Part shown: one piece after another, positions 52,511-61,450 of the stretch
How the letters are laid out: each line of letters begins with the position of its first letter
Numbering within the stretch: position 1 is the first letter of the stretch
Source: PALG01 sp964495885
Lineage (GTDB): Bacteria > Bacteroidota > Bacteroidia > Flavobacteriales > Flavobacteriaceae
DNA: 64,000 nucleotides
Assembly (NCBI GenBank): GCA_964495885.1
Contig: CAZBWO010000001.1
Span: 310,001 to 374,000, forward strand
Reading direction: 5' to 3'
Made by a program: the position numbers and the translations under genes
Notes under the pieces: model-generated
Told to the model about the DNA's origin: nothing
What the model saw: only the letters and a program-made list of their open reading frames with translations
Databases searched by the model: none

Positions 52511-54520
52511 CTATAATTTTGACAAGACAACTTTTTCCTTTTCTTTTTCAATTACATCTTGATAAAATTTCTTGACGTCCTTATATTGAGTAGGATCTAC
52601 AAGTGCTTTATTTACAGAAAAATCAACCATAATCTGAATTTTAGCTCCTTGATTTGAAACTAAGTATTTAAAGTTAAACGCATTATCCCCTACAATCATA
52701 TTGGCACTCTCTGGAAGGCTTTCTACCGTGTAGCCATCTGGAACTTCCATATTGATAATAAAGCGTTCTTTTTGTGTATACCCATAATCTATGGGATATT
52801 GACGCTCCTCAAGCTTGAAGGGGTTTTCTTGCATAGCCATATAGGCCATTGGAGAAATATAGTACTTTCCGTCAATATTCTCCATATAATCTGAAGCCTG
52901 AAACGTATAATCTACTTTTAGTGGCTCATATGGATTGTCAAGATTTTCAACAGAAAGTTCATTAATATTCAATGATTTTCCTTCCATTTTTTCTTGAATT
53001 TCATTTTCTGACAAGCTCTGAAATTGTTTTCTTTTCTCTAATGCCACGTAATTGGTGTACTGCATTTTTGCATTTCCTTCAATTTCTTCCTCCTCATTAA
53101 TTTTATAATTTACCATTATCATTTTCTGACTTGGCGTTGAGGACTGAAGTGGAACCCATACAGAACTACCATCTTCCCTAATCAATCTTCCTTGCCAATT
53201 CAACAAATTATCATCTAAGATGTTAGGAGCTCCCAATGAATCACTCGCATCCAACAAAGTAACATATCCATCTTGTTCTACTCCAACAATTACATAATTG
53301 AAACCATTTCGGGTAGGAAAAAGAGGAATCCCATGTGACTTAGTACTTATTAAGATTGGATTTGCAGAGATTCCCGCATAACGTAACATCGAAATAAGCA
53401 TCAAGTTAATATCTGCTACATTTCCAATTCCTGACTCATAAGCTTTTTTCACACCCTCGTCTGAATAAAAACCAATATAACCGTTGTTCCTTATTTTTTG
53501 CTTGACAAATTCATAAATTGCAGCTGTTTTCTCATTTTGAGAGGTAAGACCAGAAATAACCTGGTCCATTTCTTTTTCAAAATATCGTTTTTGTGCAATT
53601 TGCCCTCCAAATGCATCAGAAGCATAAATTCTTTTAGAGACAGACTCCCAGTCTGAGGCATACATTTCAAGCCCTTTGCCCGGAAAGTTAGTAAAGGATA
53701 ACTCGAAAATAAGAGCAGAGAGATAATTTTTAATATTTCCTGAATAGGCTTCAGGTTCAATTGCAGGAACATTTTCCATACTTACTTCATAAATATTCTC
53801 CTTGAAAGTTACCGTTTCAGTTGTTGTTTTACCAACTGCAGACCAGGTTTCAACAGCTGTTTGGGTAAGCCTAAAATTCATTTTTCTTTCCTCATAAGTA
53901 CTTTGAATATTGATAGGAATCCATCCACGCTGATGTGTTTTATAGTTATAATACTCCGGAATATCTATCCGTAATGAAACTTGGTTTACCGGAATCGTCT
54001 CTTGAAAACGAAAAGGGTCGATCTGGGAATAAAAAGGGGTTTTAATTGTATACTTATACTCAATAACACATCCTTCCTTAAGTGCAGGCATGGTAAACTT
54101 TTCTACTGTTACAAATTTGTTCTTCTTCTCGCTAAAGATTCCATCATTCCGGAGTTTTATTTCTTCTACCTTTCCTTTTTCATTTAAAACATAGGTATAT
54201 GCTTTTAAACCAGACAATTCTTCTTTATAAGAATTTGATTCTCTATATAAATCAACAGTATGTGTTCCCCAATCAAAGCCATTAGGGTTGTATATTTTTA
54301 TTCTTTCATGAATATCTGTAATTAAATAAAAACCTTCATCTTGTGAATAATCAAAATGGCTACTGTATTCCCGGTATAGTATGGCTGCGTTGGCCTCTGG
54401 GTTTATAGGGTGTTGTTGTTCCTTAACTTCAGCTTCAGAGACTTTGCCAAACTTAAAGTTTTGGGCATTAATTCCTTGTTGTAAGATTATGAGTAGAATG
54501 CATACAAATTTTAGTCTCAT
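52511..54520 (-). CDS. DUF3857 protein with degenerate transglutaminase-like domain
   Basis: 669 residues. Signal peptide (about 1-20), a DUF3857 beta domain (about 55-220), a transglutaminase-like domain (about 320-440) and a C-terminal beta domain. In the paralogue next door the catalytic Cys lies in GDCKG; here the position is Val368 (GIGNVADIN) and the His is replaced by Tyr409 (GFNYVIVGV), so the triad is broken although Asp424 remains. It is probably a non-catalytic secreted or periplasmic protein. It follows the paralogue by one base. Confidence 0.88.
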   Translation of the reverse strand: MRLKFVCILLIILQQGINAQNFKFGKVSEAEVKEQQHPINPEANAAILYREYSSHFDYSQDEGFYLITDIHERIKIYNPNGFDWGTHTVDLYRESNSYKEELSGLKAYTYVLNEKGKVEEIKLRNDGIFSEKKNKFVTVEKFTMPALKEGCVIEYKYTIKTPFYSQIDPFRFQETIPVNQVSLRIDIPEYYNYKTHQRGWIPINIQSTYEERKMNFRLTQTAVETWSAVGKTTTETVTFKENIYEVSMENVPAIEPEAYSGNIKNYLSALIFELSFTNFPGKGLEMYASDWESVSKRIYASDAFGGQIAQKRYFEKEMDQVISGLTSQNEKTAAIYEFVKQKIRNNGYIGFYSDEGVKKAYESGIGNVADINLMLISMLRYAGISANPILISTKSHGIPLFPTRNGFNYVIVGVEQDGYVTLLDASDSLGAPNILDDNLLNWQGRLIREDGSSVWVPLQSSTPSQKMIMVNYKINEEEEIEGNAKMQYTNYVALEKRKQFQSLSENEIQEKMEGKSLNINELSVENLDNPYEPLKVDYTFQASDYMENIDGKYYISPMAYMAMQENPFKLEERQYPIDYGYTQKERFIINMEVPDGYTVESLPESANMIVGDNAFNFKYLVSNQGAKIQIMVDFSVNKALVDPTQYKDVKKFYQDVIEKEKEKVVLSKL

Positions 54521-54521
54521 T

Positions 54522-56414
54522 TTAGAATTGTTTTGAAATTATGATTTTTGATTTATCTTTTTTGGCTATGTATTTCATGAATTTTACATATTCTGGGTAT
54601 TCTTCCTTCTCCCACTTTCCACTTTTAAGAACAAGCTTTCTAGTATAGATAAGCATATTTTCCTGTTGAATTAAATCTACCTCGTACAAACCAAACTTTG
54701 TTTCTTTAAGCACAGGTTCATAGTTGGAATCTATGAAGTAATCATCAGGCAACTTGATGGAAACCTGGTCTTCAAAAGCGTACCCTCTTCTAACCTCAAA
54801 AGGATATTTCCTTTTATTATCTTCTTGTGGAAAACTTGTTTGTCGTGTAAAAACATTTGGGCAAAATAGTATTTTTTCTCCTGCTATTGAAGGATAATTT
54901 TCAGATACCATAGAAATCCTTTCTTCAAATAAAATTTGATCTTTTAATTCTGAAAGTTCGATATCCTTAATGATGAGACCGTTATGATAATTCCACAAAT
55001 CTTTGTAGAACGCTTTTTGCTTTTGTTCATCTTCCTTTGCTAAAGAAAATATTTTATAGTAAGCAAGATTATGGGAAGTAATTACAACCTCACCTAAAAG
55101 CTGCATTTGTTCATTAAAATGAAGCTCGGCTTGAGTTTTTCTTAAATTTTCGATTGCATCATAAGTAGGTGTATGCGTCATAATCGCACCTTCAGGAGTT
55201 ACCATTAAGACCTTACGATCATCTGTATGGGTTCCTAAAAAGTTGAAAGGCAAATCCTGGGAAGTACATTCTAAAAATATCATTTCATCTTCTATTGGAA
55301 CTGCTAGTATAACATGGTCACCCTGCATTGCTACAAAATCCTCATCCAAATCGGTTCCAGAAGATTGAGAATCAACAATCGTATAATAAGAAGGTATGTT
55401 TTGTGATTTCAGGAGTGCTTTAGTATAATTGGTTAATCCTTTACAATCTCCATAGCCCAATGCGTCTACTTCTTCGGCTGGGGAAGGTTTCCATCCGCCA
55501 ATGCCAACTTGAACACTAATATACCTTGTCCTATCCTGCATATATTCATAGATTGCCTTCACCTTTTCTTTTGGGTTATCTATTTGTGCTACCAAATTGT
55601 TAACCTGTTGAATTGTTTTCTCTGGCAATTCATCAAGGTTCTTTAACAACTTTTCAGACTGCCATTTCCCAAAGTCTTGCCAGTTTCTTACTTGTGCAGT
55701 GACGCCCTGTAACTCAAACTTTTCCAACGAGAATCTTGCAAATGGTATAAGTTCCCTTACCGGAGGAGCTAAGTCTTCATAACGGAGTGGATCTAAATTT
55801 TTCGCTTCTATTCGGAAACCATTTTCTTCTTCTTCCAATGAAATTCCATACGCTTCAAAGTTTTTTATTTGCTTCCGCAATGGAGTTTGACTTTCATTGA
55901 TAAAATGAAATGTTGCATTTTCAACAAATACCGAGGTGTATTCTAAAGGTGTAAATTCTGGCAGAAATGCTGTATTGGAAGTTTTATATGAATATGAAAA
56001 TTCAATGGTGTATGGATAAAAAGTTGGTATATAATTCAATACTATTAAACGATCATCTGTGTAAAGACTTTGTCCTGTGGCACTAATATCTAAAAAATCC
56101 TTTTTTTTAATTTTCTTTTGAGGCACTCCCAATGCATCGTAGATAATAGCTTCGTAGTCTTTTATTTTTTTAAAGGAATCGTACCTAATAAAAAAGCGAA
56201 TGCGCTCTGAAGCTTTTTCATTTAAAATAGTAACCACTTTTTTCCTTTCTACGAGTAATGAATTGTAGTTCTCCAAAGTCACTTTTGTGTCATCTTCCTT
56301 TACAATTGCATTTATGCCTTCTATGGAATCATTATCTAAAGAAAGTAATGAATAATTTTGTGCTATTATTTGATGACAGCCCAAAAGTATTGCTAAAAGA
56401 AAAAAATTCTTCAT
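54522..56414 (-). CDS. DUF3857 and transglutaminase-like domain protein
   Basis: 630 residues. Signal peptide (about 1-19), DUF3857 domain (about 50-210) and transglutaminase-like domain (about 275-390). It carries Cys324 (GYGDCKGLT) and His367 (GDHVILAV); the usual Asp is Glu382 (IFLECTS). A C-terminal beta domain follows. The family is common in Bacteroidota, often encoded as tandem pairs as here, and is presumed to be periplasmic; substrates are unknown. It overlaps the dtd stop by four bases. Confidence 0.9.
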   Translation of the reverse strand: MKNFFLLAILLGCHQIIAQNYSLLSLDNDSIEGINAIVKEDDTKVTLENYNSLLVERKKVVTILNEKASERIRFFIRYDSFKKIKDYEAIIYDALGVPQKKIKKKDFLDISATGQSLYTDDRLIVLNYIPTFYPYTIEFSYSYKTSNTAFLPEFTPLEYTSVFVENATFHFINESQTPLRKQIKNFEAYGISLEEEENGFRIEAKNLDPLRYEDLAPPVRELIPFARFSLEKFELQGVTAQVRNWQDFGKWQSEKLLKNLDELPEKTIQQVNNLVAQIDNPKEKVKAIYEYMQDRTRYISVQVGIGGWKPSPAEEVDALGYGDCKGLTNYTKALLKSQNIPSYYTIVDSQSSGTDLDEDFVAMQGDHVILAVPIEDEMIFLECTSQDLPFNFLGTHTDDRKVLMVTPEGAIMTHTPTYDAIENLRKTQAELHFNEQMQLLGEVVITSHNLAYYKIFSLAKEDEQKQKAFYKDLWNYHNGLIIKDIELSELKDQILFEERISMVSENYPSIAGEKILFCPNVFTRQTSFPQEDNKRKYPFEVRRGYAFEDQVSIKLPDDYFIDSNYEPVLKETKFGLYEVDLIQQENMLIYTRKLVLKSGKWEKEEYPEYVKFMKYIAKKDKSKIIISKQF

Positions 56415-56863
56415 TCCTTATTTTTTGAATCTAAATAAATGGTGACGGGACCATCATTAATGAGTGCTATCTCCATCATTGCCCCAAACTCACCTGTTTG
56501 AATCTTTTTCCCCAAATCCTTTTCCATTTGCATCACAAAATCTTGATACAACGGTAATGCTATTTGGGGTTTAGCAGCCTTTATAAACGATGGTCTATTC
56601 CCTTTTTTGGTACTGGCATGCAAGGTAAACTGACTTACCACTAATGCTTCTCCAGAATTATCCAGCAGCGAACGGTTCATGTTTCCTTGCTCGTCTGAAA
56701 AGACTCTCAATTGTACAATTTTTCGGCTTAGCCATGTAATATCTTCCATGGTATCTGCCTCTTCAATCCCCAATAAAATTAGAAATCCATTGCTTATTTG
56801 CGACACAACATTTCCTTCAATTGCTACAGAAGCACTTTTTACCCGTTGTATTATTGCCCTCAT
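56411..56863 (-). CDS. dtd: D-aminoacyl-tRNA deacylase
   Basis: 150 residues. Hydrolyses D-amino acids and glycine from mischarged tRNA. Motifs SQFTLHAS (catalytic Ser-Gln-x-Thr) and NDGPVTIYLDS (Asn-x-Gly-Pro cross-subunit motif) are complete. Starts within the last codons of rsgA (four-base overlap). Confidence 0.97.
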   Translation of the reverse strand: MRAIIQRVKSASVAIEGNVVSQISNGFLILLGIEEADTMEDITWLSRKIVQLRVFSDEQGNMNRSLLDNSGEALVVSQFTLHASTKKGNRPSFIKAAKPQIALPLYQDFVMQMEKDLGKKIQTGEFGAMMEIALINDGPVTIYLDSKNKE

Positions 56864-57810
56864 TCGTTTCCGTAGGTATCTTTTCGGTAGGTGTCTTCTT
56901 CCCCTTCCATCATTTGCAAATAACTTTTATAACGAGACCAAGCAATCTCATTATTTCCCAACGCATCCTTAACTGCACATTGAGGTTCTTGAAGATGCAA
57001 GCAATTGTGGAATTTACATTCAGATTTAAGTGCAAAGAATTCTGGAAAATAATCTCCTAATTCTTCTTTTTCCATAGCTACCACCCCAAACCCCTTAATC
57101 CCGGGGGTATCTATAATTTTGGCATCAAAAGGAAGGTCATACATCTCTGCAAAAGTCGTGGTATGCTGCCCCTGTAAATGCTGCTCTGAAATTTCCGAAG
57201 TTTTTAAATCCAAATGAGGATCTAATTGATTGATTAAAGTTGATTTCCCAACTCCGCTATGCCCCGAAAAAAGACATACTTTCCCTTCCATAAGTTGTTT
57301 CACTTTCTCTATGTGGGCGCCTGTCTTGGCAGAAATACCTATACAGGTATAGCCAATAGATCGATATAAAGCCGCTAGGTATTTTGCTTCAAGCAAAGTC
57401 TCTTCATCATAGGCGTCTATTTTATTGAACAGAAGCACCGACTCAATATCATAAGCTTCGGCAGTGACCAAAAAACGATCGATAAATGTGGGGAAAGTTA
57501 CTGGGTGTTGCAACGTCACTAACAAAAAGGCAATGTCTATGTTGGCAGCAATGATGTGGGTTTGCTTTGAAAGGTTTACCGATTTTCGGATGATATAATT
57601 TTCCCTTGGTTCAATTTCATAGATAATCCCTATGGTCTCATCCCCTTTGGTTTCCACCTCAAACAACACATGATCTCCTACAGCAACCGGATTGGTACTT
57701 TTGATGCCCTCAATGCGAAATTTTCCCTTTATTCGGCAATTGTAAAAAGTCCCGTTAAGTGACTTCACAAAATACCAACTACCCGTAGATTTATAAACCG
57801 TTCCTTTCAC
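56860..57810 (-). CDS. rsgA: ribosome small-subunit GTPase RsgA
   Basis: 316 residues from GTG 57810. N-terminal OB fold (about 1-75), a circularly permuted GTPase (G4 NKIDAY near 128, then G1 GHSGVGKSTL near 182 and G3 DTPGIKGFG), and a C-terminal zinc motif C-x4-C-x-H-x5-C (CKFHNCLHLQEPQC). It aids late 30S maturation. First gene of the unit that runs through dtd, the DUF3857 pair, mazG-like, aroA and queA. Confidence 0.97.
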   Translation of the reverse strand: MKGTVYKSTGSWYFVKSLNGTFYNCRIKGKFRIEGIKSTNPVAVGDHVLFEVETKGDETIGIIYEIEPRENYIIRKSVNLSKQTHIIAANIDIAFLLVTLQHPVTFPTFIDRFLVTAEAYDIESVLLFNKIDAYDEETLLEAKYLAALYRSIGYTCIGISAKTGAHIEKVKQLMEGKVCLFSGHSGVGKSTLINQLDPHLDLKTSEISEQHLQGQHTTTFAEMYDLPFDAKIIDTPGIKGFGVVAMEKEELGDYFPEFFALKSECKFHNCLHLQEPQCAVKDALGNNEIAWSRYKSYLQMMEGEEDTYRKDTYGNE

Positions 57811-57856
57811 TTTGACAAAATTCTAAAATTTCAATCAGAAATCCTCATTTTGCAGC

Positions 57857-57864
57857 TATATTTG
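57857..57864 (+). promoter_or_regulatory. -7 box of the small secreted protein gene
   Basis: TATATTTG, an exact TAnnTTTG, with a predicted transcript start near 57868 and a leader of about 27 bases. The -33 element is not convincing. It is divergent from rsgA. Confidence 0.5.
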
Positions 57865-57894
57865 TAATAATCTTACCCATAAAACCACTATTTC

Positions 57895-58350
57895 ATGAGA
57901 AAACTTGTTTTTTTGGCATTGCTTTCCGTAGTTCTCTGTACAGAACTTCAAGCCCAGGTGTATGAATACCAAATTGTAACGGTTGTAGAGTCTATTATTC
58001 CCAACGGTCTTGGAAGGTCTCGTATGATAAGTGTGAATGATTCAAGGGATTATCAAGAATTTACTACCACGAGGTCTGAAGAAGATAATTCCAGAAACAA
58101 ATCAGATCGTGGTGATATTCGCGTGAAAGGATTTGACGAAACCAAATTGTTGAATTTCTTCAATTTGGGCGGAATTAGATTTCAGAATATAGCCGCCAAT
58201 GATGCCATTATCACGTCTAAGATCAACAGCATGGCTGAAGCCGGCTGGGAATTGACCTTTGTAAATAGCGGTGTGGAAAGCTACGGGGGCAAAGGCGACG
58301 ATAATGGGATTTATATCACCCGCTACATTTTTAAACGGCCTAAAGAGTAA
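57895..58350 (+). CDS. small secreted protein, unknown function
   Basis: 151 residues. Signal peptide (about 1-20, CTELQAQ) and a mature domain of 130 residues with GWELTFVNSGVES and a C-terminal YITRYIFKRP, resembling small proteins whose only recognised feature is a repeated aromatic pattern around a conserved GWE. No function known. It is transcribed alone on the plus strand between rsgA and the DAHP synthase gene, which run the other way. Confidence 0.8.
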   Translation: MRKLVFLALLSVVLCTELQAQVYEYQIVTVVESIIPNGLGRSRMISVNDSRDYQEFTTTRSEEDNSRNKSDRGDIRVKGFDETKLLNFFNLGGIRFQNIAANDAIITSKINSMAEAGWELTFVNSGVESYGGKGDDNGIYITRYIFKRPKE

Positions 58351-58370
58351 TAATTTTTAAGCCATTTTCC

Positions 58371-59456
58371 TTACCCTTCTGAAAGGAATTCGGTTTGATG
58401 ATTAATGGATTCCTGGTGAATGGCTTTGAAAATACGAAGGATGAATTCTTCACTTAGCTGATGGCTTTCCCCCTCTAAAATCATTTTACCAAGGATTTCA
58501 TTCCATCGCTTAGACTGAAGGATTGCAACGTTGTTCAGTTTTTTCAGCTTTCCAATTTCATCTGCAATACGCATACGTTTCCCCAAGGTCTCGATTAATT
58601 GGTGATCAACCACATCTATTTTGGTTCGCAAAGTAGCCAACTTATTCTGAAACTCCACGGCATCCCCTTCTTCCTTTCTAATTTTCAAATCTACCGTCAT
58701 CTGTTCCAATGCAGCTGGAGTTATTTGCTGATTGGCATCACTCCAAGCTTTATCTGGGGTATGATGCGTTTCCACCATTAACCCGTCATAATTTAGATCG
58801 AGTGCCGTTTGGCATAAATCGAAAATAATATCGCGTCTTCCGGCAATGTGGGAAGGGTCTAAAATCAATGGGAGGTCTGGGAACCTATTTTGAAGATCAA
58901 TGGGAATTTGCCATTCAGGATTGTTTCTGTAGCGGGTTTTTTCATAGGTAGAAAACCCTCGATGGATAACTCCTAAATTTTTGACATCTGCTTGATAAAA
59001 ACGTTCCACTGCTCCCAGCCAAAGTGCCAAATCTGGATTCACCGGATTTTTGATAAGTACCGGTTTATCTGTACCCTTCAGGGCATCTGCAATTTCCTGC
59101 ACAATGAAAGGCGAAACGGTTGTCCTGGCACCAATCCATAGAATATCGATATCATGCTTTTGAGCAAGCTCTACATGATGCGCATTCGCTACTTCAGTGG
59201 TGGTTAACAAACCTGTTTCTTCCTTAGCCCGTTGCAACCACTTCAATCCCAAGGCACCAACACCTTCAAAATTTCCAGGCCGGGTTCTAGGTTTCCATAT
59301 TCCTGCCCGCAAAACGGTTGCATCAGTATCTTTTAGTTGGTGGGCAATGGTAAGTACTTGTTCTTCGGTTTCAGCACTACAGGGACCTGCAATTACCAAA
59401 GGGTGTTGCAGCCCCATTCCATCTAGCCATTTTCTTAGGGATTTATTGTTTTCCAT
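58371..59456 (-). CDS. bifunctional DAHP synthase / chorismate mutase
   Basis: 361 residues. N-terminal type I-beta DAHP synthase (about 1-265): VIAGPCSAETEEQ, RAGIWKPRTRPGNFEG, LIKNPVNPDLALW and DPSHIAGRRD, which condenses PEP and erythrose 4-phosphate. C-terminal AroQ-class chorismate mutase (about 272-350: LRTKIDVVDHQLIETLGKRM), which converts chorismate to prephenate. Thus the first shikimate step and the branch to Phe/Tyr are joined, and prephenate sensing by the mutase domain could give feedback control. It overlaps the pheA stop by 14 bases. Confidence 0.96.
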   Translation of the reverse strand: MENNKSLRKWLDGMGLQHPLVIAGPCSAETEEQVLTIAHQLKDTDATVLRAGIWKPRTRPGNFEGVGALGLKWLQRAKEETGLLTTTEVANAHHVELAQKHDIDILWIGARTTVSPFIVQEIADALKGTDKPVLIKNPVNPDLALWLGAVERFYQADVKNLGVIHRGFSTYEKTRYRNNPEWQIPIDLQNRFPDLPLILDPSHIAGRRDIIFDLCQTALDLNYDGLMVETHHTPDKAWSDANQQITPAALEQMTVDLKIRKEEGDAVEFQNKLATLRTKIDVVDHQLIETLGKRMRIADEIGKLKKLNNVAILQSKRWNEILGKMILEGESHQLSEEFILRIFKAIHQESINHQTEFLSEG

Positions 59457-60315
59457 TATTTGTAAGGTTTGTTAATGTACTAGGATTGTTTTCCCTATTC
59501 TGACTGTAGGCTCCTAATATTTTAAAATTTTTGACGTACGGTTGTAATTGCTCCACCGCTTGCTTGAAATCTGAAGGCTCAGCAAATGTAACGTCTACAA
59601 AAAAAGCATATTTCCAAGGCGTACCCATTACCGGAAGCGATTGGATTTTGGTTAGGTTGATGTTATGAGCTGCCATTACTTGTAAGGCTTTGCTAAGGGT
59701 TCCCACTTCGTGCCCTAACTGAAATTTTATTGAGGCCTTATTGGGGGTTTTATTGCTGAATGAATCCCCTCTTTTTCCAATGAGTACAAAACGGGTTTGA
59801 TTTTCTTTAATATCCTGAATATTACTATCCAAGATTTTCAACCGGTAGCGTTCTGCCACCTGTTTTCCAGCAATAGCAGCTACTCCTTTCAAGTTATTTT
59901 CCCGAATGCGCTTTGCTTCACTTGCCGTATCCTTTCCCTCTATAATTTTAAATTGCGGTGGAAATCTTCTTAAATAATCCTTACACTGCAGCAGGGCCAC
60001 AGGATGTGAATGCACTTCGAAAATATCGATGATGGATTCAGTTTCCAACGCCATAAGGTACATTTGAATATTCAGAAATACCTCGTCAAAAATCTCTAAA
60101 TCTACCGATTCTATCAGATTATAGTTTGGAAGAATGGAACCTGCGATGGTGTTTTCTATTGCCAACACCCCATAGTCGGCCTTATTCTGATGGATGCTCT
60201 GGGTGACCCCATCAAATGAATCACACTTTACCAATGATATATCCTGTTCTGGGAATAGTTTCTGAACAGCTTCATCGTGAAAAGATCCTTCAATACCTTG
60301 AATTGCTATTTTCAT
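59443..60315 (-). CDS. pheA: prephenate dehydratase
   Basis: 290 residues. Converts prephenate to phenylpyruvate. Motifs: IQGIEGSFHDEA, GVLAIENTIAGSI (substrate-binding), and TRFVLIG, followed by an ACT domain with LGHEVGTLSKALQ and IQSLPVMGTPWKYAFFVD, the Phe-binding site for feedback inhibition. The C-terminal 20 or so residues are Asn-rich and overlap the next gene. It is expressed behind an aromatic-rich leader peptide and a terminator, described separately. Confidence 0.97.
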   Translation of the reverse strand: MKIAIQGIEGSFHDEAVQKLFPEQDISLVKCDSFDGVTQSIHQNKADYGVLAIENTIAGSILPNYNLIESVDLEIFDEVFLNIQMYLMALETESIIDIFEVHSHPVALLQCKDYLRRFPPQFKIIEGKDTASEAKRIRENNLKGVAAIAGKQVAERYRLKILDSNIQDIKENQTRFVLIGKRGDSFSNKTPNKASIKFQLGHEVGTLSKALQVMAAHNINLTKIQSLPVMGTPWKYAFFVDVTFAEPSDFKQAVEQLQPYVKNFKILGAYSQNRENNPSTLTNLTNNGKQ

Positions 60316-60331
60316 ATTCTTTTGTTTTGCT

Positions 60332-60361
60332 CAAAAAAAAACCCGGAAGTAACTTCCGGGT
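60332..60361 (-). terminator. attenuator terminator in the pheA leader
   Basis: On the minus strand ACCCGGAAG (60361-60353) pairs perfectly with CTTCCGGGT (60349-60341), loop TTA, followed by eight more T. It lies between the leader peptide and the pheA ATG (60315), so it can end transcription before pheA. Confidence 0.88.
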
Positions 60362-60420
60362 CTTTTAATGTTATTTTAAAAACATTACATATCTACCCGG
60401 GTTTTACCAGAAAAGTAAAA
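60356..60420 (-). promoter_or_regulatory. alternative pairing elements of the pheA attenuator
   Basis: Three further pairings are visible on the minus strand. TTTTAC (60420-60415) with GTAAAA (60407-60402) forms a 1:2 hairpin in the leader ORF. CCGGGT (60400-60395) with ACCCGG (60361-60356) forms an antiterminator that consumes the 5' arm of the terminator. TAATGTT (60387-60381) with AACATTA (60372-60366) forms a hairpin between them that brings the antiterminator strands together. Confidence 0.7.
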
Positions 60421-60456
60421 GAACCAAAAGTTAAAATATGTAATAAAATTCTGCAT
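60385..60456 (-). CDS. pheA leader peptide
   Basis: 24 codons including the stop: 23 residues containing six Phe (positions 4, 8, 10, 12, 13, 15), two Tyr (7, 14) and one Trp (11), with the cluster FNFWFFYF at 8-15. It lies 24 bases before the attenuator stem. Ribosomes stalled at the Phe/Tyr codons when charged tRNA-Phe is scarce would leave CCGGGT free to form the antiterminator. With ample Phe they would reach the stop at 60385, cover CCGGGT and allow the terminator. Too short for normal gene finders; the biased composition and position make chance unlikely. Confidence 0.85.
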   Translation of the reverse strand: MQNFITYFNFWFFYFSGKTRVDM

Positions 60457-60475
60457 TATTTGTTTTTGTTATTGG

Positions 60476-60504
60476 CTAAGGTACATAATACTTTAAAAGA
60501 ACAA
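60476..60504 (-). promoter_or_regulatory. pheA operon promoter
   Basis: On the minus strand TTG (60504-60502), 18 bases, TACCTTAG (60483-60476), a 7 of 8 match to TAnnTTTG. Transcription would start near 60472, about 16 bases before the leader-peptide ATG. Confidence 0.5.
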
Positions 60505-60550
60505 AATCTTTTTTGCTTTTTTTTAATTTGTAGTTTTACAACTTTAAAGA

Positions 60551-61450
60551 ATGTCCATACAAGTAAAAAATATAGAAAAGTATTACGGAGCGCAAAAAGC
60601 ACTGGACTCCATTTCATTTTCTTTAAAAAAGGGAGAGGTGGTTGGCCTTTTGGGGCCAAACGGTGCTGGAAAATCAACGTTGATGAAAATCCTTACCACT
60701 TTTCTACCTCCCACAAATGGATCTGCTATTGTTTCTGGTCACTCTATAGATCTAGACCCAGCAAAGGTAAAAGCCTCTATTGGATATCTACCAGAGCACA
60801 ACCCCTTGTATACTGAAATGTATGTTAGGGAATACTTACTCTTTAATGCTTCCGTGTATGATGTGGGGAAGTCTGCCGTGGAGGAAGTTATTGCGCAAAC
60901 TGGATTACATAAAGAAGCCCACAAAAAAATTCAAGAGCTTTCCAAGGGGTACCGTCAACGTGTAGGATTAGCATGTGCTTTGTTGCATAATCCAGAAGTT
61001 TTGATTTTAGATGAGCCTACCACAGGACTTGATCCTAACCAACTTAGGGAAATTAGGGAGCTTATTAAATCACTGGGAAAAGAGAAAACCGTATTGCTAT
61101 CTACCCATATTATGCAGGAAGTAGAAGCTATCTGTGATAGGGTAATTATTATTAATAATGGAAAAATCATCTTAGATAAACCACTGAAGGAATTGTCTAA
61201 AAACCAAGAGCAAATTATTGAAGTTGAGTTTGATTACAGGATAGAAGAAGTTGCTTTACAACAAATCTCTAAAATTGACAAAGTAGTCAATGTTTCGGGG
61301 TTTGTGTACCATCTTTATTTTTCTACGGAAACCGATATGCGTTCCAAAGTATTTGACTTTGCACATGATAACGGATTGAAAATCCTTCAGCTTCATCAAA
61401 AAAACACATCGCTAGAACAATTGTTTACAGAACTTACTACTCAAAAATAA
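60551..61450 (+). CDS. gldA: gliding motility ABC transporter ATPase GldA
   Basis: 299 residues. Walker A GPNGAGKST (about 35-43), Q-loop region YLPEHNPLY, signature LSKGYRQRV, Walker B VLILDEPTTGLD and H-loop STHIM; the C-terminal 80 residues are an extra domain typical of the CcmA/NatA-type GldA group. In F. johnsoniae GldA works with GldF and GldG, whose genes are not in this window, and is needed for gliding. It is divergent from the pheA leader. Its 3' end overlaps the DUF2807 gene convergently by 14 bases. Confidence 0.93.
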   Translation: MSIQVKNIEKYYGAQKALDSISFSLKKGEVVGLLGPNGAGKSTLMKILTTFLPPTNGSAIVSGHSIDLDPAKVKASIGYLPEHNPLYTEMYVREYLLFNASVYDVGKSAVEEVIAQTGLHKEAHKKIQELSKGYRQRVGLACALLHNPEVLILDEPTTGLDPNQLREIRELIKSLGKEKTVLLSTHIMQEVEAICDRVIIINNGKIILDKPLKELSKNQEQIIEVEFDYRIEEVALQQISKIDKVVNVSGFVYHLYFSTETDMRSKVFDFAHDNGLKILQLHQKNTSLEQLFTELTTQK

